Source: Bacteroidota bacterium (GTDB lineage: Bacteria; Bacteroidota; Ignavibacteria; SZUA-365). Taken from it: DNA of 10,448 nucleotides. Position 1 is the first letter of the stretch. Every line of letters starts with the position of its first letter. Below the pieces are notes generated by a model that ran no database searches, was not told the origin of the DNA, and was given only the letters and a program-made list of their open reading frames with translations. A program made the translations under genes and the position numbers. Below are positions 1 through 5,189 of the stretch, piece after piece. The stretch covers positions 1 to 10,448 of the forward strand of contig JAGTUZ010000215.1 of the NCBI GenBank assembly GCA_018224415.1, given 5' to 3'.

Positions 1-456
1 GAGACGAACATCGACGACATGAATCCGGAACTCCTGCCGCACGTGCTCGAGCGCCTGCTCGAGGCCGGCGCGCGCGACGCCTGGCTTGTGCCGGTGCTGA
101 TGAAAAAAGGACGTCCCGCTCATGTTCTTTCTGTCCTCACCGACCCGTCGCACGCCGATCGCATGTTCGCCATGATCACCGCGGAGACAAGCACGCTTGG
201 CGTGCGCATGCGGACCCTCCGGCGGCGCAGCCTGCCGCGGGAGCCGCGAGTGGTCGCGACCGCGTTCGGTCCTGTTAAGGTCAAGGCCGTGCGGCGCGGC
301 GCGAGGGAAGCGCTCGTGCCGGAATTCGAGGAATGCGCGCGCATTGCACGGGAGCGGAATCTTCCGTTAATTGACGTGTATCGTTCCCTCGAGACCGAAC
401 TCCGTCGGCGGGAAGGGAACGACCGGGAACACACCACTCCTCCGGCCCAGGCCTGA
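1..456 (+). CDS. larC: LarC, nickel-pincer cofactor biosynthesis protein, C-terminal part (5' truncated)
   Basis: The reading frame is open from base 1, so the gene starts outside the window and only its last 151 residues are seen. The fragment opens with ETNIDDMNPE and continues with a stretch containing LEAGARDAWLVPVLMKKGRP and LSVL, the conserved signature of the LarC C-terminal domain (former DUF111). In the family, LarC inserts nickel into the pyridinium bis-thiocarboxylate mononucleotide to finish the cofactor of lactate racemase and related racemases/epimerases; it is cytoplasmic. The Met at base 19 lies inside the conserved motif, so it is not the true start. The tail after about residue 130 is charged and poorly conserved. 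The stop codon is 6 nt before the downstream histidine kinase gene, which suggests co-transcription, though no functional link is known. In some species larC is split by a programmed frameshift; this part shows none. Confidence 0.9.
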   Translation, partial: ETNIDDMNPELLPHVLERLLEAGARDAWLVPVLMKKGRPAHVLSVLTDPSHADRMFAMITAETSTLGVRMRTLRRRSLPREPRVVATAFGPVKVKAVRRGAREALVPEFEECARIARERNLPLIDVYRSLETELRRREGNDREHTTPPAQA

Positions 457-462
457 ACGCAC

Positions 463-1791
463 ATGAATCCCCGCGCTTCCATACCGATGATCTCCCCTGC
501 GCTTGCGTTGTGCGTCGCGCTGTGTCTCGTGCTGTGCGCCGCGCCCATGCACTCGCAGGAGCGCCTGGTGCGTCCTGCCGAAGTGCCCGAGGAAGTGAAA
601 CAGGACATCCTCTCCGAATACTTCGACGCGCATTTCAGCCTGACGATCCTCTGGGAGCATTACCGGACGGAGACCATCCTGCTGATCCTCGCCGCGGTGG
701 GATTCGTCGTGGGCATGCGCAACTACGCGCGCAGCATCGCGAAGCAGGAGCAGCGCCTTTTCGACACGCTGCAAAGCAACGCGGTGATTATATTCGACCG
801 TGGGTCGGACCTGCGGCTGATGAACCGGTCGGCGAAGCAGCTGCTGGGGCTCGACGAGTTCGTCTCGATGTCGGAGGATTACAAGTATTATCTCAAGAAC
901 GCCCCGACGCTGGAGATCCTCGAGGTGTTCGAGGACGTGCGCAACAACCGCCACGCTGTCGAGCGTGAGGTGGTGTTCAACCACAACAAGGTGATGCGCA
1001 CGCTGATCGTGAAGGCGTATCCGCATTACTCCGAGAGCAAGCGTCTCGATGGTTTCGTGATGATCATCGCCGACATCACCGAGGCCATCGAAAAGGACCG
1101 CCGGGTCAACTGGTCGGGCGTCGCGCAGCACGTGGCGCACAAGGCGAAGACGCCGCTCTCGACCATCACGCTCACCGCCCAGCATCTCGAAATGCTGCTC
1201 AACGAGCGCGAGAGTACGCCGGCGGAGGAAGTGACGCGCTACATCGACCGCATCGTGGGCGAGTCACGAAAGCTCAATGAGATCGTGCACAACCTGACGC
1301 GGCTGGCGAACAAGGAGCAGATGAACCTGCTGCCGAACGACGTCAACATCCTTCTGCAGAACATCGCCGACGAATACCGCGCCAAGCAGACGCGCAACAT
1401 CGAGATCATCACGCATTTCTACCGTTCGCTGCCCAAGGTGGGCATCGACATCGCGCATTTCCCCGAGGCCGTCGAGAACCTGCTCGATAACGCCATCCGG
1501 GCCATCGGTACGCGCGACGGTCGCATCATCATCGCCACGGCGCCGGGACAGTGGATCAACCGTCCGGGCGAGTACGTGGAGATCACCATCCAGGACACCG
1601 GCGTGGGCATGGACGACGAGGTGAAGAAAAGCATCTTCCGTCCCTTCTCCACCCACAGCCAGGGCGGCACAGGACTCGGTCTCGTGATCGTCCAGAAAAT
1701 CGTGCAGGAGCACAACGGCGAGATCACCTTCAACAGCTCTCCCGGCCTCGGCACCACCTTCCAGCTTCGCATTCCGGTCACCAAATACTGA
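463..1791 (+). CDS. Membrane PAS-type sensor histidine kinase (NtrY-like)
   Basis: This 442-residue protein is an inner-membrane sensor kinase that should phosphorylate the regulator encoded 9 nt downstream. A first hydrophobic segment (about 12-27, signal peptide or TM1) and a second (about 71-86) enclose a short, roughly 43-residue extracytoplasmic loop, too small for a usual ligand domain. A PAS-like region follows (about 98-210, with NAVIIFDRGSDLRLMN). The HisKA H-box is VAHKAKTPL with His226 as the likely phospho-acceptor. The ATPase domain shows the N box (NLLDNA, Asn339 and Asn343), G1 (DTGVGM, 378-383), F box (IFRPF) and G2 (GGTGLGL, 401-407), so the ATP site is intact. The H-box resembles NtrY (AHEIKNPLTPI) except for Lys at position 227 where Glu/Asp is normal. 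No HAMP domain is evident. The start at 463 is the first ATG after larC; no strong Shine-Dalgarno is seen, and ATG 487 is an alternative. The signal sensed cannot be told from sequence. Confidence 0.93.
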   Translation: MNPRASIPMISPALALCVALCLVLCAAPMHSQERLVRPAEVPEEVKQDILSEYFDAHFSLTILWEHYRTETILLILAAVGFVVGMRNYARSIAKQEQRLFDTLQSNAVIIFDRGSDLRLMNRSAKQLLGLDEFVSMSEDYKYYLKNAPTLEILEVFEDVRNNRHAVEREVVFNHNKVMRTLIVKAYPHYSESKRLDGFVMIIADITEAIEKDRRVNWSGVAQHVAHKAKTPLSTITLTAQHLEMLLNERESTPAEEVTRYIDRIVGESRKLNEIVHNLTRLANKEQMNLLPNDVNILLQNIADEYRAKQTRNIEIITHFYRSLPKVGIDIAHFPEAVENLLDNAIRAIGTRDGRIIIATAPGQWINRPGEYVEITIQDTGVGMDDEVKKSIFRPFSTHSQGGTGLGLVIVQKIVQEHNGEITFNSSPGLGTTFQLRIPVTKY

Positions 1792-1800
1792 GATTCCATT

Positions 1801-3174
1801 ATGGCCGACAAAGCAACCATCCTCATTGTCGACGACGAAGAAGACTTCTGCCAGACCGTCTCCGACATCCTCATCCATTCCGGCTACGAGACCATCGTCC
1901 GGCAGAACCCCGTCGAGGCGCTCGAACTGCTGCATGTGCAGCAGGTGGACCTCGTGCTGCTCGACATCCTCATGCCGCAAATGGACGGCCGGCAGGTGCT
2001 GACCGAGATCGTGCAGAACCATCCGGAAATCCCGGTCATCATGATCACCGGACAGGCCTACAACGTGCCGGTCGCCATTGAAACCGCGAAGAAGGGATCA
2101 TTTTCCTTTTTGGCGAAACCCATCGACCTCGTGCAGTTGCGCGAATCGGTCAAGCAGGCAATCGAGTCCAAGCGGCCGAAAATCGTCTCCCACACCATCG
2201 AGGAGGTGATGCGCGACGTCGGCATCGTCGCCGTCAGCAAGTCCATCGAGCAGATCATGGGCATGGCCGAGAGGGTGGCCAAGACCACCGTGCCCGTGCT
2301 CGTCACCGGCGAGAGCGGTGTGGGCAAGGAATTGCTCGCACGCGCCATCCACAAACTGAGCCTGCGGCAGGAGAAGCCCTTCGTCAGCCTCGATTGCGGC
2401 ACGCTCACCGAGACCCTGCTCGAATCCGAGCTGTTCGGCCACATGAAGGGATCATTCACCGGCGCGCTCATCGACAAGAAAGGCCTGTTCGAGATCGCCG
2501 ACGGTGGTACGATCTTCCTTGACGAGATCGGCAACACCACGGTGACCTTCCAGCAGAAGCTGCTCAATGTGCTCAACAACAGCAAGGTCCGCCGCGTCGG
2601 CGACACGCAGGAGCGGGAAGTGGACGTGCGCGTGATCAGCGCCACCAACAAGAACCTGCCCGAGCTGATCGAGCGCGGGGAGTTCCGCGAAGACCTCTAT
2701 TACCGGCTCAACAAGTACGACATTCACGTACCGCCGCTGCGCAAGCGCATCGACGACATTCCGCCCCTGGTGCGCCACCTGCTCAGCAAGGCATGCCGCG
2801 AGCACAGCCTGCAGAATCATTACTTTTCGCCAGCCGCGCTCGACCTGCTCACCAAGCAGGAGTGGCGCGGCAACGTGCGCGAACTCGACAGCGTGGTCAC
2901 CAAGCTGGCCATCTTCGCCGAGGCCGAGGAAATCGACGTGCACACCGTCGCGCACGCGCTCAAGGCCGAGTTCTCCCCGCAGCGCAAGGAGTTCCAGATC
3001 GACCAGCGTCCGCTGATGGAGCAGGTCGAGGACTTCGAAAAGAAGCTCATTATCGAGGCGCTCAAGGCCAACGGCGGCAACCAGACCCGCGCGGCAGAAC
3101 AGCTCGGCGTCGAGCGCACCAACTTCGTCAAGAAGATGCGCAAGCACAGCCTGCAGAAGGACGATTTCAACTGA
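1801..3174 (+). CDS. Sigma54-dependent response regulator, NtrC/NtrX family
   Basis: This 457-residue protein should be a DNA-binding activator of sigma54 promoters, controlled by phosphorylation from the upstream kinase. Its receiver domain (about 5-120) has acidic pocket Asp11/Asp12, phospho-acceptor Asp55 (LVLLDILMP), Thr83 and Lys106. The AAA+ domain (about 140-370) has Walker A GESGVGKE (170-177), the sigma54-contacting loop as GSFTGA (217-222, the canonical form being GAFTGA), Walker B GGTIFLDE (235-242) and the EFREDLYYRLN stretch. A Fis-type helix-turn-helix lies at about 411-450 (NGGNQTRAAEQLGVERTNFV). The ERTN-type HTH ending is closer to NtrX than to NtrC, matching the NtrY-like kinase. 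All three domains are complete and of normal length. The 9-nt gap after the kinase stop holds no Shine-Dalgarno, so translation may be coupled or SD-independent. The genome should encode RpoN. The target genes are unknown. Confidence 0.95.
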   Translation: MADKATILIVDDEEDFCQTVSDILIHSGYETIVRQNPVEALELLHVQQVDLVLLDILMPQMDGRQVLTEIVQNHPEIPVIMITGQAYNVPVAIETAKKGSFSFLAKPIDLVQLRESVKQAIESKRPKIVSHTIEEVMRDVGIVAVSKSIEQIMGMAERVAKTTVPVLVTGESGVGKELLARAIHKLSLRQEKPFVSLDCGTLTETLLESELFGHMKGSFTGALIDKKGLFEIADGGTIFLDEIGNTTVTFQQKLLNVLNNSKVRRVGDTQEREVDVRVISATNKNLPELIERGEFREDLYYRLNKYDIHVPPLRKRIDDIPPLVRHLLSKACREHSLQNHYFSPAALDLLTKQEWRGNVRELDSVVTKLAIFAEAEEIDVHTVAHALKAEFSPQRKEFQIDQRPLMEQVEDFEKKLIIEALKANGGNQTRAAEQLGVERTNFVKKMRKHSLQKDDFN

Positions 3175-3179
3175 GACCC

Positions 3180-3214
3180 GCGGATTTATTGCGCCCCTCT
3201 TGCATAAAATCCGC
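3180..3214. repeat. Inverted repeat overlapping the tRNA promoter -33 element
   Basis: GCGGATTT (3180-3187) and AAATCCGC (3207-3214) are perfect 8-bp arms around a 19-nt centre, and an A bulge lets the stem extend by AT/AT. It begins 6 nt after the regulator stop codon and covers the TTG at 3200-3202. No T tract follows, so a simple intrinsic terminator is unlikely. It may be an operator or an mRNA 3'-end hairpin for the upstream operon. Confidence 0.5.
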
Positions 3215-3230
3215 CGTCGATGTATATTTG
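3200..3230 (+). promoter_or_regulatory. Bacteroidota-type sigma-A promoter for tRNA-Gly
   Basis: TTG at 3200-3202 is followed after 20 nt by TATATTTG at 3223-3230. The latter matches all fixed positions of the Bacteroidota -7 consensus TAnnTTTG, and the spacing fits TTTG-N19-21. The upstream box is CTTG rather than TTTG. Transcription should start near 3234-3237, about 22-25 nt before the mature tRNA. Confidence 0.7.
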
Positions 3231-3234
3231 AATT

Positions 3235-3254
3235 CACCTTGAGCAATCGAGGTG
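3235..3254 (+). other. Leader hairpin of the tRNA-Gly precursor
   Basis: CACCTTGA (3235-3242) can pair with TCGAGGTG (3247-3254): eight pairs with one G-U wobble, closing a GCAA loop that fits the stable GNRA tetraloop class. It lies between the predicted start site and the mature tRNA 5' end at 3259, so it would form the RNase P-removed leader. The role is inferred. Confidence 0.5.
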
Positions 3255-3258
3255 AGTT

Positions 3259-3331
3259 GCGGGAATAGCTCAGTTGGTAGAGCGCAACCTTGCCAAGGTT
3301 GATGTCGCGAGTTCGAGTCTCGTTTCCCGCT
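3259..3331 (+). tRNA. tRNA-Gly (anticodon GCC)
   Basis: A full cloverleaf can be drawn by hand. The acceptor stem is GCGGGAA (3259-3265) with TTCCCGC (3324-3330) and discriminator T at 3331, usual for glycine tRNAs. The D arm is GCTC/GAGC with AGTTGGTA in the loop. The anticodon stem is CAACC/GGTTG around TTGCCAA, with anticodon GCC at 3292-3294. The T stem is GCGAG/CTCGT (one G-U) with loop TTCGAGT. CCA is not encoded. The gene has its own promoter and terminator and reads glycine GGC/GGU codons. Confidence 0.97.
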
Positions 3332-3336
3332 CGAAC

Positions 3337-3371
3337 AAAACCCGGAATCATTATTGGTTCCGGGTTTTTTT
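3337..3371 (+). terminator. Intrinsic terminator after tRNA-Gly
   Basis: CCCGGAA (3341-3347) pairs with TTCCGGG (3358-3364) around a 10-nt loop. A run of seven T follows (3365-3371), and AAAA at 3337-3340 can extend the stem. This is a textbook rho-independent terminator starting 6 nt after the tRNA. Confidence 0.9.
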
Positions 3372-3501
3372 ATTTGGAAAGGGGAAAGGGGAGTGAGTTC
3401 ATGGAGTGAACGACCGCTTCCTGGTTTCGCCCCCGGATCTTCGCCTGTCCCATATTATTCCCCTTTCACGATGCGGACACATTTCCTAACTTGTTTGTTG
3501 C

Positions 3502-3525
3502 ATACCGGATAGGCATGTCCGGTAT
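3502..3525. promoter_or_regulatory. Perfect 8-bp inverted repeat, candidate operator
   Basis: ATACCGGA (3502-3509) and TCCGGTAT (3518-3525) are perfect complements separated by 8 nt. The repeat ends 36 nt before the ATG at 3562, and the right arm abuts or overlaps TATATA (3523-3528). The dyad of two 8-bp half-sites suits a dimeric repressor, but an RNA hairpin in the leader is equally possible. No regulator gene lies beside it. Confidence 0.45.
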
Positions 3526-3551
3526 ATACAACCATCGCCCGCCACCGGGCC

Positions 3552-3557
3552 AGGAGG
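3552..3557 (+). promoter_or_regulatory. Strong Shine-Dalgarno AGGAGG
   Basis: AGGAGG lies 4 nt before the ATG at 3562 and decides this start over the in-frame ATG at 3595. It is notable because several neighbouring genes have no recognisable Shine-Dalgarno. Confidence 0.8.
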
Positions 3558-3561
3558 ACAC

Positions 3562-4356
3562 ATGCGGACACTCGCGAATGGGATCCACCTCGCGATGCGT
3601 GTAACGACAGCGCTCATTCTCCTTATACTGGTGGGGACGGGCAACGCGATCCTGCACGCACAGTCCCAACCAATATACCTTGCTTCAGGGTCGTCCGTCT
3701 TTTTCGGGCAGGAAGCGACCGGGGCTCACCCCGCGGGAGACTCGCTCCTCATCCGAAGCAGCTGGAAACCCTGGAATGTACCGACGCTCATCCTGCAGCC
3801 GGTGCTCGGCACGGCAGTGGGCTTCGCCGGTCTTGTTGTTGGTTTCGGGACGGCGATGAGCGTGAGAGGTTGTTCGTTCGGCGGGTGCAACACCCCCCGT
3901 ACGATGACGACGGACATCCTGGAATATGCTTCCATCTACGGCTTCACGATGCTCGGAGTCGCCACCGGCATCTCGCTGGGAGGTGATATCGCAGGGGCGG
4001 ACGGCAATTTCGGCCTGACGCTCGCGGGTTCGGCGGTGGGGTTGGGATTGGGGACGGTTGTCCTCGCCGCGCTGCCATCCGAGACAAATCCCGTACGCGG
4101 CATCGCTGCGTATCTCGTTTTGATCGCGTCACCCATCATTGTCTACAACCTGACCGCCGAAGCAGAACTACTTCCTTCGCCACCCGATTCGAACGCGCCC
4201 GAGGGAAAGCCGGAATACCTGCGCCCCCACCGAGGGGAATCGCATTCCGCACTTCCGTACGAAACCCCCCGCGACCTTTCTCCCACCGGTGCGGGGCAGG
4301 ACTGGCAGGAGCTGACCTTCAATATCCCGCTTTCCGCCGTGCTCGGTGAGCAGTGA
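3562..4356 (+). CDS. Unrecognised exported or membrane glycine-rich protein
   Basis: I do not recognise this 264-residue protein. A signal-peptide-like N-terminus has positive residues, then ALILLILVGTG (about 17-27) and a possible cleavage near HAQ-SQ (about 34). Four hydrophobic, glycine-rich stretches follow at about 75-99, 121-145, 150-171 and 178-196. They carry repeated small-xxx-small spacing (for example GTAVGFAGLVVGFG and GSAVGLGLGT), typical of tightly packed membrane helices or glycine zippers. A Cys pair sits in GCSFGGC (104 and 109). The last 65 residues are hydrophilic and proline-rich and end in a short alternating stretch, LTFNIPLSAVL. The start is set by AGGAGG. It stands between the tRNA terminator and the mazEF promoter, apparently as a single-gene unit. 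Coding is supported by the Shine-Dalgarno, the signal peptide and the coherent hydrophobic pattern. No function is proposed. Confidence 0.75.
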   Translation: MRTLANGIHLAMRVTTALILLILVGTGNAILHAQSQPIYLASGSSVFFGQEATGAHPAGDSLLIRSSWKPWNVPTLILQPVLGTAVGFAGLVVGFGTAMSVRGCSFGGCNTPRTMTTDILEYASIYGFTMLGVATGISLGGDIAGADGNFGLTLAGSAVGLGLGTVVLAALPSETNPVRGIAAYLVLIASPIIVYNLTAEAELLPSPPDSNAPEGKPEYLRPHRGESHSALPYETPRDLSPTGAGQDWQELTFNIPLSAVLGEQ

Positions 4357-4442
4357 TCGCCACCCGTCTGAAATTACCGGCATCGTGAATCAGAGCGGGA
4401 GCGTGCAGCAGCGACGAGGTCGGCCATATATACATTTCCCGG

Positions 4443-4471
4443 TTGCATTTCCTGGAGAGAGGGGCTATACT
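4443..4471 (+). promoter_or_regulatory. Candidate mazEF promoter
   Basis: TTGCAT (4443-4448) and TATACT (4466-4471) are separated by 17 nt, the optimal sigma70 spacing. TATACT matches the -10 consensus at five of six positions; the -35 box matches only in TTG. This resembles a classical sigma70 promoter more than the Bacteroidota type seen at the tRNA, which may reflect acquisition of the toxin-antitoxin pair by transfer. Confidence 0.5.
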
Positions 4472-4481
4472 GGGTATAGCC
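4463..4481. promoter_or_regulatory. Palindromic operator candidate overlapping the mazEF -10 box
   Basis: GGCTATAC (4463-4470), TGG, GTATAGCC (4474-4481) form a perfect dyad that contains five of the six -10 bases. It lies 14 nt before the mazE ATG. MazE-type AbrB-fold antitoxins, alone or with MazF, bind palindromes in their own promoters, so autorepression is the natural reading. A short leader hairpin is the alternative. Confidence 0.6.
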
Positions 4482-4495
4482 ATATTGGAGGATGC

Positions 4496-4747
4496 ATGAA
4501 GACCACCATCCAGAAATGGGGAAACAGCCAGGGACTTCGACTCCCGAAGGTGCTGCTTGAAGAACTTCGCATAGAGGTTGGAAGCCCGATCACCATCGAG
4601 GTTCGCGAGGGCAGTATTGTTCTGACCCCCGTGCGGAAGGAGCGCCCCGCCGTGCGGCTCGAGGATCTCGTGGCCGCGATACCGCAAGGCAGTCTGAGAC
4701 GGAAGGAAGTCGACTGGGGACCTCCATCCGGCCGGGAGGAATGGTAA
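4496..4747 (+). CDS. mazE: MazE-family antitoxin (AbrB-fold)
   Basis: This 83-residue protein should bind and neutralise the toxin encoded directly after it, and repress the shared promoter. The N-terminal half has the swapped-hairpin AbrB/MazE signature: MKTTIQKWGNSQGLRLPK, then the LRIEVGSPITIEV and GSIVLTPV strands (about 1-46). The C-terminal half (about 50-83) is charged with hydrophobic and Trp residues, as in the flexible MazE tail that threads over MazF. The start at 4496 is chosen because KTTIQKWGNSQG is the family's normal N-terminus and GGAGG lies 4 nt upstream (4487-4491). The frame is open further upstream, to 4346, but that would overlap the previous gene. The TAA stop abuts the ATG of mazF with no gap, so translation is very likely coupled. 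Confidence 0.92.
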   Translation: MKTTIQKWGNSQGLRLPKVLLEELRIEVGSPITIEVREGSIVLTPVRKERPAVRLEDLVAAIPQGSLRRKEVDWGPPSGREEW

Positions 4748-5080
4748 ATGGGGAAGTATGTACCGCGGCAAGGAGAATTCATCACGCTGGATTTTGATCC
4801 GCAAAGCGGACATGAACAGCATGACCGCAGACCGGCATTCGTCGTCAGCAAGACGCTGTTCAATCAGGCCACGGGGCTTGCGTTTGTCTGTCCTGTCACC
4901 AACACGGATCGTGGCTATCCGTTTCACGTCCCCGTGCCGGAGGGAAGCGGTGTCACCGGTTTTGTCATGACCGAGCAACTGCGGTTGGTCGACTTCAGCT
5001 CCCGCCGCGCCCGTTCCGTCGGACCTGCCCCGGAAGGCATGTTGGACCAAGTGACAGGCATTATTCAGGCCTGCCTCTGA
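4748..5080 (+). CDS. mazF: MazF-family mRNA interferase toxin
   Basis: This 110-residue protein belongs to the MazF/PemK (CcdB-fold) ribosome-independent endoribonucleases, which cleave mRNA at short motifs and arrest growth unless held by MazE. Diagnostic segments are GEFITLDFDPQSGHEQ (9-24), DRRPAFVVS (26-34), FNQATGLAFVCPVTN (38-52), GYPFHV (56-61) and MTEQLRLVDF (74-83). Arg28 and Thr51 fall at the positions of the catalytic Arg and Thr of characterised MazF proteins, so the enzyme looks active. One small departure is TEQ where many members have DQ. The start is the ATG fused to the mazE stop (TAAATG). The length is normal. It converges on the PAP2 gene 109 nt downstream. The cleavage motif cannot be predicted from sequence. 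Confidence 0.93.
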   Translation: MGKYVPRQGEFITLDFDPQSGHEQHDRRPAFVVSKTLFNQATGLAFVCPVTNTDRGYPFHVPVPEGSGVTGFVMTEQLRLVDFSSRRARSVGPAPEGMLDQVTGIIQACL

Positions 5081-5160
5081 TTGATGTGTGACCGGACGCA
5101 CATGTGCCGGGATGCGATTGGCTGGAGGTTCATCCTGTGCTGAAATGCTGTAGCATACCC

Positions 5161-5185
5161 AATAAAACCCTCTGCAATATCAGGG
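5161..5185 (-). terminator. Possible terminator of the rsmA-mgtE-PAP2 operon
   Basis: On the minus strand, just after the PAP2 stop codon, CCCTG can pair with CAG-AGGG (a 2-nt bulge, 6-nt loop), followed by TTTTATT. The stem is short and imperfect, so confidence is low. The convergent spacer 5081-5189 also has a small palindrome ATGCT-GT-AGCAT (5145-5156) but no clear terminator for mazF. Confidence 0.35.
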
Positions 5186-5189
5186 CAAT

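Larger units (their letters stand above)
3372..3561. other. Intergenic region before the unknown membrane protein gene
   Basis: This 190-nt stretch holds no gene that I can support. It has two overlapping copies of GAAAGGGGA (3377-3392), with a distant complement at 3459-3467, and a small 5-bp inverted repeat GTTCA/TGAAC (3397-3411). The strong inverted repeat at 3502-3525 is listed separately. No convincing TTTG-N20-TAnnTTTG promoter is present; TATATA at 3523-3528 is at best a weak -10 candidate. Confidence 0.5.

Noticed and set aside
367..1185. 272-residue minus-strand open frame opposite the histidine kinase
   Set aside because: It is antisense to conserved PAS/HisKA coding sequence, has low-complexity Arg/His/Val-rich composition and no family motif; high GC creates such frames.
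2452..3351. 299-residue minus-strand open frame covering the tRNA
   Set aside because: Its N-terminus (GNETRTRDINLGKVALYQLSYSR) is the well-known artefact of translating the complement of a tRNA gene, and the rest is antisense to the sigma54 regulator.
3377..3467. Long-range complementarity of GAAAGGGGA with TCCCCTTTC
   Set aside because: The arms are low-complexity and about 70 nt apart, downstream of a strong terminator; no supported function.
4434..4441. Possible attachment-site repeat of the tRNA-Gly 3' end (TTTCCCG)
   Set aside because: Only 7 bases match and the flanks differ; expected by chance, and no integrase is present.
5098..5107. GCACATGTGC palindrome in the mazF/PAP2 spacer
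   Set aside because: A 10-bp self-complementary site with no loop and no T tract; not enough for a terminator or operator claim.
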